DNA of 40,737 nucleotides from a virus. The notes below the pieces were generated by a model. It had not been told where the DNA came from and did not search any database. It was given only the letters and a program-made list of their open reading frames with translations. The translations under genes and the position numbers were made by a program. This document shows, in pieces, positions 1-6,964 of this stretch. Where the stretch lies: IMG/VR virus record IMGVR_UViG_3300009527_000010, positions 1 through 40,737 of that record; one strand, 5' to 3'. Position 1 is the stretch's first letter. Each line of letters begins with the position of its first letter.

Positions 1-386
1 TTCAGGCGAAACAATTTCGCCATGCATTTTTGATACATCTCATCGTCATCAATCGGGAATAGCTCATTCCAATTCTCTCTGGCCAAATCGAGCTTGTTCT
101 TGATTTCGGTGATCTTCCCTTTTTTCGCTCTGATTTGGTTTGATTTGATATTGGCCAATAAGTTGCCTGTAGCTGACTCATTGCCCCATCTATGATCAAC
201 TTCTGCCTTAGGGTACTTGACCTGCAGAAGAGCCGCCCGGTACTTAAAATACCAACTCCATTTGCAACGAACATCCCAAGGCAATTTATCCCAGCGCAAT
301 ACTTCAATTCGATCACCACCCATCTTGGTGCTGACAATAATCGTCACCCAATGGCTGACAAATGCAGCGGAGGTTCCGTAGGTCAT
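1..386 (-). CDS. Hypothetical phage protein, C-terminus off the window
   Basis: An open frame runs from an ATG at 384-386 to the left edge without a stop, giving 128 visible residues that start MTYGTSAAFVSHWV. The ATG overlaps the TGA of the gene upstream (ATGA), the same coupling seen along this operon, which is why this frame is chosen over overlapping ones. The protein is basic and tryptophan-rich, with WDKLPWDVRCKWSW near residue 35 and EVDHRWGNESATG near residue 70. I do not recognise the family. It is the last visible gene of the leftward early operon. A nuclease role would be speculation: a single DH pair is no HNH motif. Confidence 0.7.
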   Translation of the reverse strand, partial: MTYGTSAAFVSHWVTIIVSTKMGGDRIEVLRWDKLPWDVRCKWSWYFKYRAALLQVKYPKAEVDHRWGNESATGNLLANIKSNQIRAKKGKITEIKNKLDLARENWNELFPIDDDEMYQKCMAKLFRL

Positions 387-799
387 GGGTTGACCTCCTT
401 TATTGTGAGTTCTTCGCCCGTCAAAGCGTGGTAAAGGTTTTGGAGTTCGTGGGCATTATCAACACAAACTCTCGTATGGCAATCCATCCATCTTTCAAGC
501 CTTTTGTTGAAGAAAATTGTGGGGAATGTTTTACCCAAATCTTTATGTTCGTTTTCAGGCTCTTTAGGTAATGGGTGGTCGAAACAAATTTTATGAGAGT
601 CAGGCGTGAACCCCATCCTCACAAGCAATTCCTCGGTCAATGCTTTGGGGCGGTAAAGCCCATCATTTGGATTTGCAGATATCCAACGCATATCGTCTAT
701 ATCCACGTAGTTTTCGAACCAAGTATCTGTGCCATCTACGAGGTCAAAAACGTGATATTCAATCAGGTTTCCAAGGCGCAGCTCTGTTGCTTTAATCAT
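383..799 (-). CDS. Conserved Bacteroidetes phage protein (ELRLGN...LQNLYHALTGEEL type)
   Basis: 138 residues. The protein begins MIKATELRLGNLIEY and ends with HELQNLYHALTGEELTI, a start and end pair that recurs in small proteins of Bacteroidetes phages and mobile elements. I know no established function. The family point is recalled knowledge; the role is unknown. It overlaps the next gene by ATGA and is itself overlapped by the small membrane protein gene upstream, so it is translated within a coupled chain. Cysteines at two positions (CFDH, MDCHTRVCVD) are present without a clear zinc motif. Confidence 0.75.
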   Translation of the reverse strand: MIKATELRLGNLIEYHVFDLVDGTDTWFENYVDIDDMRWISANPNDGLYRPKALTEELLVRMGFTPDSHKICFDHPLPKEPENEHKDLGKTFPTIFFNKRLERWMDCHTRVCVDNAHELQNLYHALTGEELTIKEVNP

Positions 800-941
800 T
801 GCGAACCTCCTTTACTTCTTTTGCTTCATCCGTACCCAGTGCGAGGGCGGCAAGTACAATCAGACTTGCCACCCCTTTACTGAATATCACCATGTCCGCA
901 AGCACGAAAACACAGACAATCACAATCAGGTAATTTTTCAT
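792..941 (-). CDS. Small membrane protein, 49 aa
   Basis: The ATG at 939-941 overlaps the TGA of the DUF2958 gene (ATGA), and the TAA at 792-794 lies 3 nt inside the next gene. The product begins MKNYLIVIVCVFVLADMV and has two short hydrophobic stretches (about residues 4-20 and 23-36) followed by a charged tail (TDEAKEVKEVRND). It is probably an inner-membrane hairpin. Function is unknown. The gene fills an otherwise empty 140-nt gap, and perfect translational coupling on both sides supports it. Confidence 0.65.
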   Translation of the reverse strand: MKNYLIVIVCVFVLADMVIFSKGVASLIVLAALALGTDEAKEVKEVRND

Positions 942-1327
942 GCTGCTTCGATATTTACCGCTGTGGTGAGGTCAGCGTCTTTGGTTGATATGAAACGAAG
1001 ATTGGAAGCGGTTCGAGCATACACGCTCATAGGGTGCTTTGGCTCAAAATGTCTATCGCGCTCGATGCCAAACACACGCGAATTCTGCAAATGAAGTAGG
1101 TCAGGCAGGTGGATATATCCAAGCTCAGGAAAACCAACACCAAGGTCACAAAGGCCATAAGCGGTTTCGTCATCTACAATCTCACTCACAAGCCATTTCA
1201 TGTCTGTACCGGGCAGGAACCATAACAATACGGGCGCATGGTCTTTGTCGCAGTTCTCAGGGCGTCCGTTGAATACCAATTGAGCTAATTGCTCGGAGGT
1301 AGCTAATCGTTCGTTTATAGTGATCAT
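938..1327 (-). CDS. DUF2958-like protein
   Basis: 129 residues. The central part has the marks I associate with DUF2958: a hydrophobic strand with a tryptophan (LWFLPGTDMKWLVSEI), then ETAYGLCDLGVGFPELGYIHLPDL, and IERDRHFEPK near the C-terminus. These small proteins are common on plasmids and phages; no biochemical role is established. The start overlaps the upstream gene (GTATGATC, 4 nt) and the stop overlaps the small membrane protein start, so it belongs to one leftward operon. Confidence 0.75.
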   Translation of the reverse strand: MITINERLATSEQLAQLVFNGRPENCDKDHAPVLLWFLPGTDMKWLVSEIVDDETAYGLCDLGVGFPELGYIHLPDLLHLQNSRVFGIERDRHFEPKHPMSVYARTASNLRFISTKDADLTTAVNIEAA

Positions 1328-1659
1328 ACCGTTGCCTCCTCTTTATGTTTTGTGTATTCACCATCTTCCAAAACATAGTTCGCGCTGTCTTCAGGAAAAA
1401 GTTCGAAGTACATTTCGAATGCTTCTTTTGATTTGCGAATAGGTTCATCCATGGTGGTTCGTTGACCTTCTACGTATGTTACTGCTCGTGCGTATACTCC
1501 AGCGCTCGATTCGACAACAACGTGCTCTAGTTCTACCTTGCCAAAACGCATTGATAGTGTCCTGCACACGTCATCCAAAAAGGCTGAATCTCCATCAAAT
1601 TGAATGTCCATCTTCACTACGTGGGGACAGTTCATTTTTAAGCGGTGTCTGTAGTCCAT
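1324..1659 (-). CDS. Hypothetical protein, 111 aa
   Basis: Not recognised. It begins MDYRHRLKMNCPHVVKMD and is acidic toward the C-terminus (ELFPEDSANYVLEDGEYTKHKEE). No membrane segment or signal peptide is seen. It lies 3 nt after the 64-aa gene and overlaps the DUF2958 gene by 4 nt, so it is co-transcribed in the early accessory cluster. Confidence 0.6.
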   Translation of the reverse strand: MDYRHRLKMNCPHVVKMDIQFDGDSAFLDDVCRTLSMRFGKVELEHVVVESSAGVYARAVTYVEGQRTTMDEPIRKSKEAFEMYFELFPEDSANYVLEDGEYTKHKEEATV

Positions 1660-1662
1660 GGC

Positions 1663-1857
1663 TTAGTTCCAATTTTTAATGAAGTTGTCCACTTTGATTT
1701 CGAGCTGACGTGCTTCGTTCAGGTCTGCTGATGTGCGATCTTTGAAGTATCGCTTTTGCGCTGCTCGCATTTGCTCTGTGAGCTTTATGAACTGCTCGAA
1801 ATTTTTTGCAAGTAGTTCCAATCCTTGCTGCTCTGTTGATTTTGATTCTTGTGCCAT
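1663..1857 (-). CDS. Small helical protein, 64 aa
   Basis: A charged, helical protein (FEQFIKLTEQMRAAQKRYFKDRTSADLNEARQLE) ending DNFIKNWN. The pattern 'mr.aQk.Yf..R....l..A..lE..vD' is familiar from small proteins of Bacteroidetes phages, without a known role. The start is set by the CACATAAATCA-type leader just upstream (1861-1871 on the complementary strand), which marks the first gene of a transcript or translation unit here. A 61-nt gap separates it from the 111-aa acidic gene. Confidence 0.65.
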   Translation of the reverse strand: MAQESKSTEQQGLELLAKNFEQFIKLTEQMRAAQKRYFKDRTSADLNEARQLEIKVDNFIKNWN

Positions 1858-1918
1858 TGTGATTTATGTGATTTTTATAGTTAGCCACCGACCTTTTCAG
1901 ATCGGTGGCGTTTGATTT

Positions 1919-2254
1919 TTACCAAGCGTATGAGTCTGATCTTAATTCGTTGTAGAATCTTGTTGACTCTTCGCACTCGCTATTGATCTCACTCACGATT
2001 GCTTCGTATTGACACTCTAATTTGTCGAGCTCTTCGCCTTCGAATACAACCTCTTCATCATCTTCATCAGTGTCCATCAATTCAACTTTCAATCCATCAG
2101 AGTAATTCCAAATCACTAAGCATTGATCTTCGTTGTGGTAAACTGATTCGCTTACAAGTCCTTCAAACTCTCCGCAGCAGTGCTCTGATACAGCCTCTTC
2201 AAGTTTTGTCTTGATCTCTGCTGCCATTTCTTTTGTCAATTGTAACTTTTTCAT
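1919..2254 (-). CDS. Acidic hypothetical protein, 111 aa
   Basis: Not recognised. The protein is strongly acidic (MDTDEDDEEVVFEGEELDKLE in two pieces, residues about 62-82) with a two-cysteine patch HCCGEFEG near residue 26. Phage-encoded acidic proteins can mimic DNA or bind host enzymes, but nothing here shows that. It is the first gene after the operator pair at 2301-2361, with the GATTTATGTG leader copy at 2269-2278, so it probably has its own promoter. Confidence 0.65.
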   Translation of the reverse strand: MKKLQLTKEMAAEIKTKLEEAVSEHCCGEFEGLVSESVYHNEDQCLVIWNYSDGLKVELMDTDEDDEEVVFEGEELDKLECQYEAIVSEINSECEESTRFYNELRSDSYAW

Positions 2255-2300
2255 TTTGATTGTTTTTTGATTTATGTGTACCTGATTGGCTCTACAAATA

Positions 2301-2361
2301 TATGCAAATTAAATCAAATTGCAAACTATTAGCATAAATATTTATGCAAATTAACAATTTT
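2301..2361 (-). promoter_or_regulatory. Operator-like repeat pair upstream of the acidic gene
   Basis: Two copies of the phage-wide element. One at 2301-2323 reads, in transcription direction, CAATTTGATTTAATTTGCAT with half-sites 10 bp apart. A second, shorter copy lies at 2343-2361 and ends in the same AATTTGCATA half. An inverted AGCATAAATA lies between them. The pair is 46 nt upstream of the ATG at 2254. Confidence 0.55.
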
Positions 2362-2372
2362 GGCAAAAAAAA

Positions 2373-2483
2373 TTATCCTTTTTCGAGGAATATTGTTAGG
2401 AATTTGACCGCAAAAGCGGCACCGGCTATCAGGCAAGAAATTTTCACCACCAGCGCGATTGATTTATGAATTTTGCTCTTCAT
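2373..2483 (-). CDS. Small membrane protein, 36 aa
   Basis: The ATG at 2481-2483 overlaps the TGA of the DnaC-like gene (ATGA) and the frame ends with TAA at 2373-2375. The product begins MKSKIHKSIALVVKIS, with one hydrophobic stretch at about residues 9-32 (IALVVKISCLIAGAAFAVKF) and a short charged end. It is probably a single-pass membrane peptide. Function is unknown. Support is the overlap and composition only. Confidence 0.5.
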   Translation of the reverse strand: MKSKIHKSIALVVKISCLIAGAAFAVKFLTIFLEKG

Positions 2484-3361
2484 CGGAAACTAATATGGTT
2501 TTTTTCGTTTGACTCGTAAGTCCAGACGTTGCACATTTCACGAAGACGATCTCTAACACGAATGCCGTACATCTCTTCAATCTCTTTTGGATCTGTGATG
2601 TTCGATGTGAAATATGTTTTGATTCCAAAGTTCACAAATAGATCGTAACGCTGGCAAATGATTGACTCCATAACGTTTATACGATTTCCGTATCGCGAAG
2701 CGCTGCTCTCTTCATTTCCAAGGTCATCGAATAACATTGGCTTGTGTGCAAGAAATGGATCCAAAGCCTTTTCACCATCTCTTCTGAACTGATGATGAAT
2801 TGTAACGCAAGAATGAATATTTGGTATTGTGTACATACCAAAATGAATACCATCTCCCCAACCAATTCCACGAAGGTCATTAAGTCCATGGACTGATTGG
2901 CCATTGTGCCGCTCTCCATTTGCATCTGCAAAGAGTTTTACAAGAAATGTCTTACCGCCACCGGGTAATCCTCGAAGCATAAATCCTTTTTTCAGATCTA
3001 CGTCCGGGCTATTCGCTCTTAGCGCATAGTTGGTTAAATTCGCTATCACAGATCGATTGGCGTCATTCACCGTGAATCTTGGTAAATCGCTAATGGGAAT
3101 ATCTTTATTCTTTATTTTGAAAAGTATATAAGCGCGATATTTGAGCATGTGCCATACCTGATTTTTCTCAAGCGCAAGCACTGGTTGTTTAATTGGATCA
3201 GTTATAACTTGACCCCAATAATTTCCTATTGCTTGTGAATTTGGTAACGCTATTTCGCCTGCTTCAATTTTCAATTGCCTCTTGTATTCTTGGTAGGCAT
3301 TCCAATCTCCATTGAACCTTTCAAAATTTGATTGTTCCATTGTTGTTGATGTGTTTTCCAT
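2480..3361 (-). CDS. DnaC-like AAA+ helicase loader
   Basis: 293 residues. Walker A GLPGGGKT lies at residues 131-138, Walker B PMLFDD at 208-213, a sensor-like FTSN at 251-254, and a C-terminal arginine cluster (RVRDRLRE, 268-275) typical of the arginine finger region of DnaC/IstB-type ATPases. The expected role is loading the host replicative helicase onto the phage origin. The 100-residue N-terminal part would contact helicase or initiator. It lies directly downstream (11 nt) of the DUF1376 initiator, the same arrangement as lambda O-P. The role is inferred from motifs and order. Confidence 0.85.
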   Translation of the reverse strand: MENTSTTMEQSNFERFNGDWNAYQEYKRQLKIEAGEIALPNSQAIGNYWGQVITDPIKQPVLALEKNQVWHMLKYRAYILFKIKNKDIPISDLPRFTVNDANRSVIANLTNYALRANSPDVDLKKGFMLRGLPGGGKTFLVKLFADANGERHNGQSVHGLNDLRGIGWGDGIHFGMYTIPNIHSCVTIHHQFRRDGEKALDPFLAHKPMLFDDLGNEESSASRYGNRINVMESIICQRYDLFVNFGIKTYFTSNITDPKEIEEMYGIRVRDRLREMCNVWTYESNEKNHISFR

Positions 3362-3372
3362 TTTTAGCTTGA

Positions 3373-4236
3373 TTAAAGGGCTCCGACAATCGAACTAAAC
3401 GATTTGTACGTGCTTGGTGATTTATGTGAATTTTGACCTGTTTGCGGGCTAATCTTGCCCCATTCAACCGCGTTTCGGATTCCCGTCCTTGATGCTGCCC
3501 TCCAATCCTTCATTGGCGTTCCTGCTTTTCCTACCTTCCAACCCCTTGCTACCATTGAATCGTACCACGATGCCGCTTGCTCATAGGCTTTTTCCTTGGT
3601 CCAACCTTGAAGCGTTGATTTTTCATCACATGTGCAGTTATCCCAAAATGATTGCACCACAAGAAGCTCTGGAACATTTTGGGCAACAGTACCCGCCATT
3701 CGTTCTCTTCTCGGTTTGGAATTTTGTGGCATGAGAAAATGAATGTTGTCAGAATTGTTTTTTCCCTCTTCACTCCCTTTTTCTATTCCAATTCTATTTT
3801 CATTTTCATTTTCATTTTCACTTTCTAAAGGCAATGCCGTGGCATTTGCCGTGGCATTTGCCGTGGTATATGCCGCGGCAATGCCGCGGCTATCGCTTAT
3901 GTTTTCTTTATCGAATTGATTATCAGCAACTTTCTTTCTTTTTTCCCACCCACTCTTAGCACGCTGCCTTTGTTTTTCGGCATGGGCTGCTCTTTTTTCA
4001 ATTTCCTCCACAAGCCGCTCATTGTAAAAATTGCCTGCCGGATCCTGCCGAAATTTTGCCATGACATCTGCCGCGGCATTGCCGCATGAAAGCCGGATCA
4101 TTTTTTCGGTAAGCGGACCTTTCTGATGTTGGAGGCAAAGCAAGGTGATATATTGGCCTCGCTCTTCCATAGTTAAATCTTGAACACCAGTCAAGAAATC
4201 CCCAGGATAAAATAAAAACGCTGGATCTTTTGCCAT
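3373..4236 (-). CDS. DUF1376-family replication initiator-like protein
   Basis: 287 residues. The N-terminal 90 residues (MAKDPAFLFYPGDFLTGVQDLTMEERGQYITLL) are a typical DUF1376 domain, a winged-helix-like domain found in phage replication proteins. A low-complexity linker follows (about residues 115-150: TTANATANATA, then ESENENENENR). The C-terminal part contains WTKEKAYEQAASWYDSMVARGWKVG and PMKDWRAASR, which resembles the end of DnaD/replisome-organiser proteins. The gene precedes the DnaC-like loader, and its linker DNA carries iterons, as lambda O does. The function is inferred. Confidence 0.8.
   Translation of the reverse strand: MAKDPAFLFYPGDFLTGVQDLTMEERGQYITLLCLQHQKGPLTEKMIRLSCGNAAADVMAKFRQDPAGNFYNERLVEEIEKRAAHAEKQRQRAKSGWEKRKKVADNQFDKENISDSRGIAAAYTTANATANATALPLESENENENENRIGIEKGSEEGKNNSDNIHFLMPQNSKPRRERMAGTVAQNVPELLVVQSFWDNCTCDEKSTLQGWTKEKAYEQAASWYDSMVARGWKVGKAGTPMKDWRAASRTGIRNAVEWGKISPQTGQNSHKSPSTYKSFSSIVGAL
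3781..3892. other. Candidate replication origin inside the initiator gene
   Basis: Five tandem near-identical 11-bp units, TGCCG(T/C)GGCAT-like, start at 3835, 3847, 3859, 3871 and 3882, so spacing is 12, 12, 12 and 11 bp. An isolated copy is at 4069-4079. Immediately beside them, 3781-3830 is AT-rich and strongly strand-biased (repeated CATTTT on plus, GAAAAT on minus). Iterons next to an AT-rich tract within the linker of the initiator gene match the architecture of lambda ori in gene O. Repetitive coding for a low-complexity linker is the alternative. Confidence 0.5.
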
Positions 4237-4253
4237 AACAATAAGGGTTGAGA

Positions 4254-4499
4254 TTAATACTGGATTGAGACAGAATGCTTATTTGTCATTAGCATTTGAC
4301 GCATCTTATCGACTGATGAATGCCAGTGCATTCTCACTCTACTGAATTCTTGATATCCGATATAGCCGTTTTGATACTTGTATTCAGCAACCGTAAATTC
4401 ATAACGAGCATTTTCTGCTGCAATTTGTGCGGCCTTGTAGCTTTCGCATTCTTGCGCGAATTCCTGTAGGAAGGAAAGATTGATTTGATTGTTAACCAT
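4254..4499 (-). CDS. Hypothetical protein, 81 aa
   Basis: Start chosen at the ATG 4497-4499 (MVNNQINLSFLQEFAQ), which overlaps the TAA of the nuclease gene. An in-frame upstream extension would only translate the leader repeats. Two copies of GATTTATGTG (4502-4511 and 4511-4520) sit right upstream. The protein is helical with several tyrosines (KYQNGYIGYQEFSRVRMHWHSS). The family is not recognised. Confidence 0.6.
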   Translation of the reverse strand: MVNNQINLSFLQEFAQECESYKAAQIAAENARYEFTVAEYKYQNGYIGYQEFSRVRMHWHSSVDKMRQMLMTNKHSVSIQY

Positions 4500-4929
4500 G
4501 TGATTTATGTGATTTATGTGTTTCAGATTCACGGGCTTTGATAGCCTTTAGGATGTCTTGATGAACTCCTGATAAATTGAGGACGGTTTTTCGAATGACA
4601 ATCCACCCCATTAGCGCAGCTTCATTGTACTTCTCCGTATCACCGGTATAGCCCTTTATCGTGGTATGCCGGCTTTTAGATGACGATATACCCTCATATT
4701 CAACTGCTATTTTCAGAATTGGCAAGGCAAGGTCAAAGCGCCACTTGCGAGTAGGATGGAATATGTGTTCGAAGACAACTGTATAACCAGAGTCCTTTAA
4801 CGCCATTCCAATCCTACTCAGGTGCTCTTGCCCACGCATAGATGCGGGCTTCTTAGGCAACTTGCCCTTCTTTAATCCTTTGACAATAAACTTGCGATAA
4901 TCAGCTACCGACCAAACTTCTGTTTTCAT
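4492..4929 (-). CDS. PD-(D/E)XK nuclease-like protein (DUF559/Vsr-like)
   Basis: 145 residues from ATG 4927-4929. An in-frame ATG at 4947 lies inside the operator repeat and is less likely. A conserved glutamate (GQEHLSRIG) is followed by RFDLALPILKIAVEYEG, i.e. the D...ExE core of a PD-(D/E)XK fold. Then come SRHTTIKGYTGDTEKYNEAALMGW and a final strand IVIRKTV, as in DUF559/very-short-patch-repair type nucleases. It probably cleaves branched or replicating DNA (resolvase-like); substrate not shown. The tail (ETHKSHKSHG) is the in-frame translation of the tandem leader repeats of the next gene. Confidence 0.75.
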   Translation of the reverse strand: MKTEVWSVADYRKFIVKGLKKGKLPKKPASMRGQEHLSRIGMALKDSGYTVVFEHIFHPTRKWRFDLALPILKIAVEYEGISSSKSRHTTIKGYTGDTEKYNEAALMGWIVIRKTVLNLSGVHQDILKAIKARESETHKSHKSHG

Positions 4930-4940
4930 CCCCGCAATAT

Positions 4941-4963
4941 TATGCAAATTGCATCAAATTGCA
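4941..4963 (-). promoter_or_regulatory. Operator-like repeat upstream of the nuclease gene
   Basis: It reads CAATTTGATGCAATTTGCAT in transcription direction, two half-sites 10 bp apart, ending 11 nt before the chosen ATG at 4929. A degenerate second half-site copy (TATGCAGATTA on plus) lies at 4975. Confidence 0.55.
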
Positions 4964-4968
4964 GTGAA

Positions 4969-5259
4969 TTATTTATGCAGATTATTAACTTTGAATTCTT
5001 GACCAATTCTTTCCTGATCAAGTGAGGATAGTTCCTTCATTTTTTCGTCGAGCATTTTCCGTACTTTCACCTGCTCCATTCTAAAGTTTAGGGAGTCATA
5101 TCTGTCCATGAAATCTATTATGCTATCTAATTTTCGAAGGCGCTCCCTCAATTCCACACATTCACCGAATAAAGAAAGGCCGTTGGATTCTTTAACTACA
5201 ACTTTTATGTTGTACTGCGGATAACCTTCGTTGACAACCTCTTCGTATTTGTATTCCAT
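4969..5259 (-). CDS. Coiled-coil hypothetical protein, 96 aa
   Basis: The start is taken at ATG 5257-5259, 1 nt after the helicase stop, and gives MEYKYEEVVNEGYPQYN. Upstream ATGs in the same frame (for example 5310) would overlap the helicase end. The middle is a probable coiled coil (CVELRERLRKLDSIIDFMDRYDS, then VKVRKMLDEKMKELSSLDQE, as two helices). The family is not recognised. Tight coupling to the helicase suggests an accessory replication or recombination role, which is inference only. Confidence 0.6.
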   Translation of the reverse strand: MEYKYEEVVNEGYPQYNIKVVVKESNGLSLFGECVELRERLRKLDSIIDFMDRYDSLNFRMEQVKVRKMLDEKMKELSSLDQERIGQEFKVNNLHK

Positions 5260-5260
5260 T

Positions 5261-6964
5261 TCAGAAAAGTGTTGAGTTATTAGAATCGTTTGATTTTCCA
5301 AAGTTTTCATCAAATAATCGTGCTGCATCTCCAAGAATATCCACAGTAGTAACATCAATGGCACCTACCGCTGAATTACTCATTGATCGCTTCTCTTCGA
5401 TGATTCCATAGATGTGCTCATCAATCGTGTCTTTACCCACGAAATATGTGCATTGTACATTGTCTTTGGCGCCAATACGATGAGCGCGATCTTCGGCCTG
5501 GTCATGTATAGCAGCGTGCCATGCGAATTCAACGAATGCAACTCTGCTTGCTGCTGTCAACGTAATACCAACACCAGCAGCCATGATCGAACAAACGATC
5601 AGCCTACATTCGGGATCCGTTTGGAAGCGATCTACATTAGCATCACGCTGTTCGTGGGCATCGTTTCCGGTAACTGTGACGCATTTAGGGTACTTTGCTA
5701 CGATCTTGTTGATCACCTCATGCAAGTGAGCGAATACAATCAATTTCTCGCCTGCCTCCATTACTTCATCAATGTATTCGAATGCCGTTTCTAGCTTTCC
5801 ATTGGCAGATATGTTCTTCAGTGCCTGCATCTTCACCATGAGTTCACCACGAAGGCTTTTCTGAACTTCCTCATCCGTTTTTTGGCGGTACTTTTTGAGG
5901 TAGTCAGCAAGATCCATTTCAGCCTCTTTGTACTCCTGCCTGTTATTGATCTCGCAATAAACGATCTGCCTTGTTTTGCTAGGCAACTGAGTAAGTACCT
6001 CGTGCTTTTCTCTTCTGAAGAAACAATTGCGCCTGAGTTGCGCGTTCAGATGCTCCAATGCCCCGGTGATTGGCTTATCACAATACATAGCTTTGAATGC
6101 CTTGTACCCTCCGAGGGTGTTCAGGTGGTCAATGATTGCGAGCTGTGATATAAGATCATCTGGTTTATTGATTACAGGTGTTCCTGTCAGCGCTAAAATG
6201 TACTCCTTGTCCTTACATATACCCTTGGTCAACTTCGTTTGAATGGTAGCGTTGTTCTTGCATCTGTGGCTCTCATCAATAATTACAGATTGAAATTTGT
6301 CAATGCCTGACTTGAATTTGAAATCCTTCAAAGTAAGTTTTTCGCCTTCATCCTTCTGCTTGCGCTCTTCAACAAAATACTTCTGCAATGACTCATAATT
6401 GACGATGAAAACATCGTATTGGCCCCGATCAATGAGAAACTCCCACCGGTTCTTTATAGAGTCATCCAACACCCTTGCACGCTTATCTGTCCAAATAGTC
6501 CATTCACGTCTCCAGTTCTCACGAAGAGTAGCCGGGCAAATGATTAAGCATGGAAATGCATTCACCTCTGTGATTGCCATTATTGATTGGCCTGTTTTAC
6601 CTAGCCCCATCTGATCACCAACGATCACCCTTTTATTATCACAGATATATTGCACTCCTTCCAATTGATAAGGAAATGGGGTGCGCCTAAAAGTAGATGA
6701 TCCTCTATACTCAGGCATTTTAGGATATTCAATATTGGAAAAATCGTAAGGCGAATTACCTGTGCTCTCATCTACGATCTCAAATTCATACTTATTAGCA
6801 AATGCTGTTACTTGATCGACTGAAAAAAATGGAGCTGTCCAGCACTTTAGCTTGTCATTCCATGATCTTCCATCAATGAGTTTAACAGCATCCACAAGCC
6901 GTGGGTTGTAACGGAAATTTATTACAAACCCACGGTCAGTCTTGCGAATGTGGTTGGCGTTCAT
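5261..6964 (-). CDS. SNF2-family helicase/translocase
   Basis: 567 residues. The N-terminal segment (FRYNPRLVDAVKLIDGRSWNDKLKCW, about 17-42) resembles the HARP-like lead domain of SMARCAL1-type proteins. Motif I is GDQMGLGKT (116-124), motif II DESH (230-233), motif III LTGTP (259-263) and motif VI QAEDRAHRIG (489-498), with an intact C-terminal helicase half (AAGVGITLTAA). Such phage enzymes are dsDNA translocases thought to act in recombination, fork regression or replication. The start overlaps the stop of the gene upstream by 3 nt. Confidence 0.9.
   Translation of the reverse strand: MNANHIRKTDRGFVINFRYNPRLVDAVKLIDGRSWNDKLKCWTAPFFSVDQVTAFANKYEFEIVDESTGNSPYDFSNIEYPKMPEYRGSSTFRRTPFPYQLEGVQYICDNKRVIVGDQMGLGKTGQSIMAITEVNAFPCLIICPATLRENWRREWTIWTDKRARVLDDSIKNRWEFLIDRGQYDVFIVNYESLQKYFVEERKQKDEGEKLTLKDFKFKSGIDKFQSVIIDESHRCKNNATIQTKLTKGICKDKEYILALTGTPVINKPDDLISQLAIIDHLNTLGGYKAFKAMYCDKPITGALEHLNAQLRRNCFFRREKHEVLTQLPSKTRQIVYCEINNRQEYKEAEMDLADYLKKYRQKTDEEVQKSLRGELMVKMQALKNISANGKLETAFEYIDEVMEAGEKLIVFAHLHEVINKIVAKYPKCVTVTGNDAHEQRDANVDRFQTDPECRLIVCSIMAAGVGITLTAASRVAFVEFAWHAAIHDQAEDRAHRIGAKDNVQCTYFVGKDTIDEHIYGIIEEKRSMSNSAVGAIDVTTVDILGDAARLFDENFGKSNDSNNSTLF

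Noticed and set aside
2-337. Minus-strand frame of 111 codons at the left edge
   Set aside because: The overlapping frame from ATG 384-386 has the ATGA coupling typical of the operon and runs open off the edge; the 111-codon frame has no such start and odd composition.
3835-3892. CRISPR array
   Set aside because: Units are 11 bp with no variable spacers; they are iterons or codon repeats.
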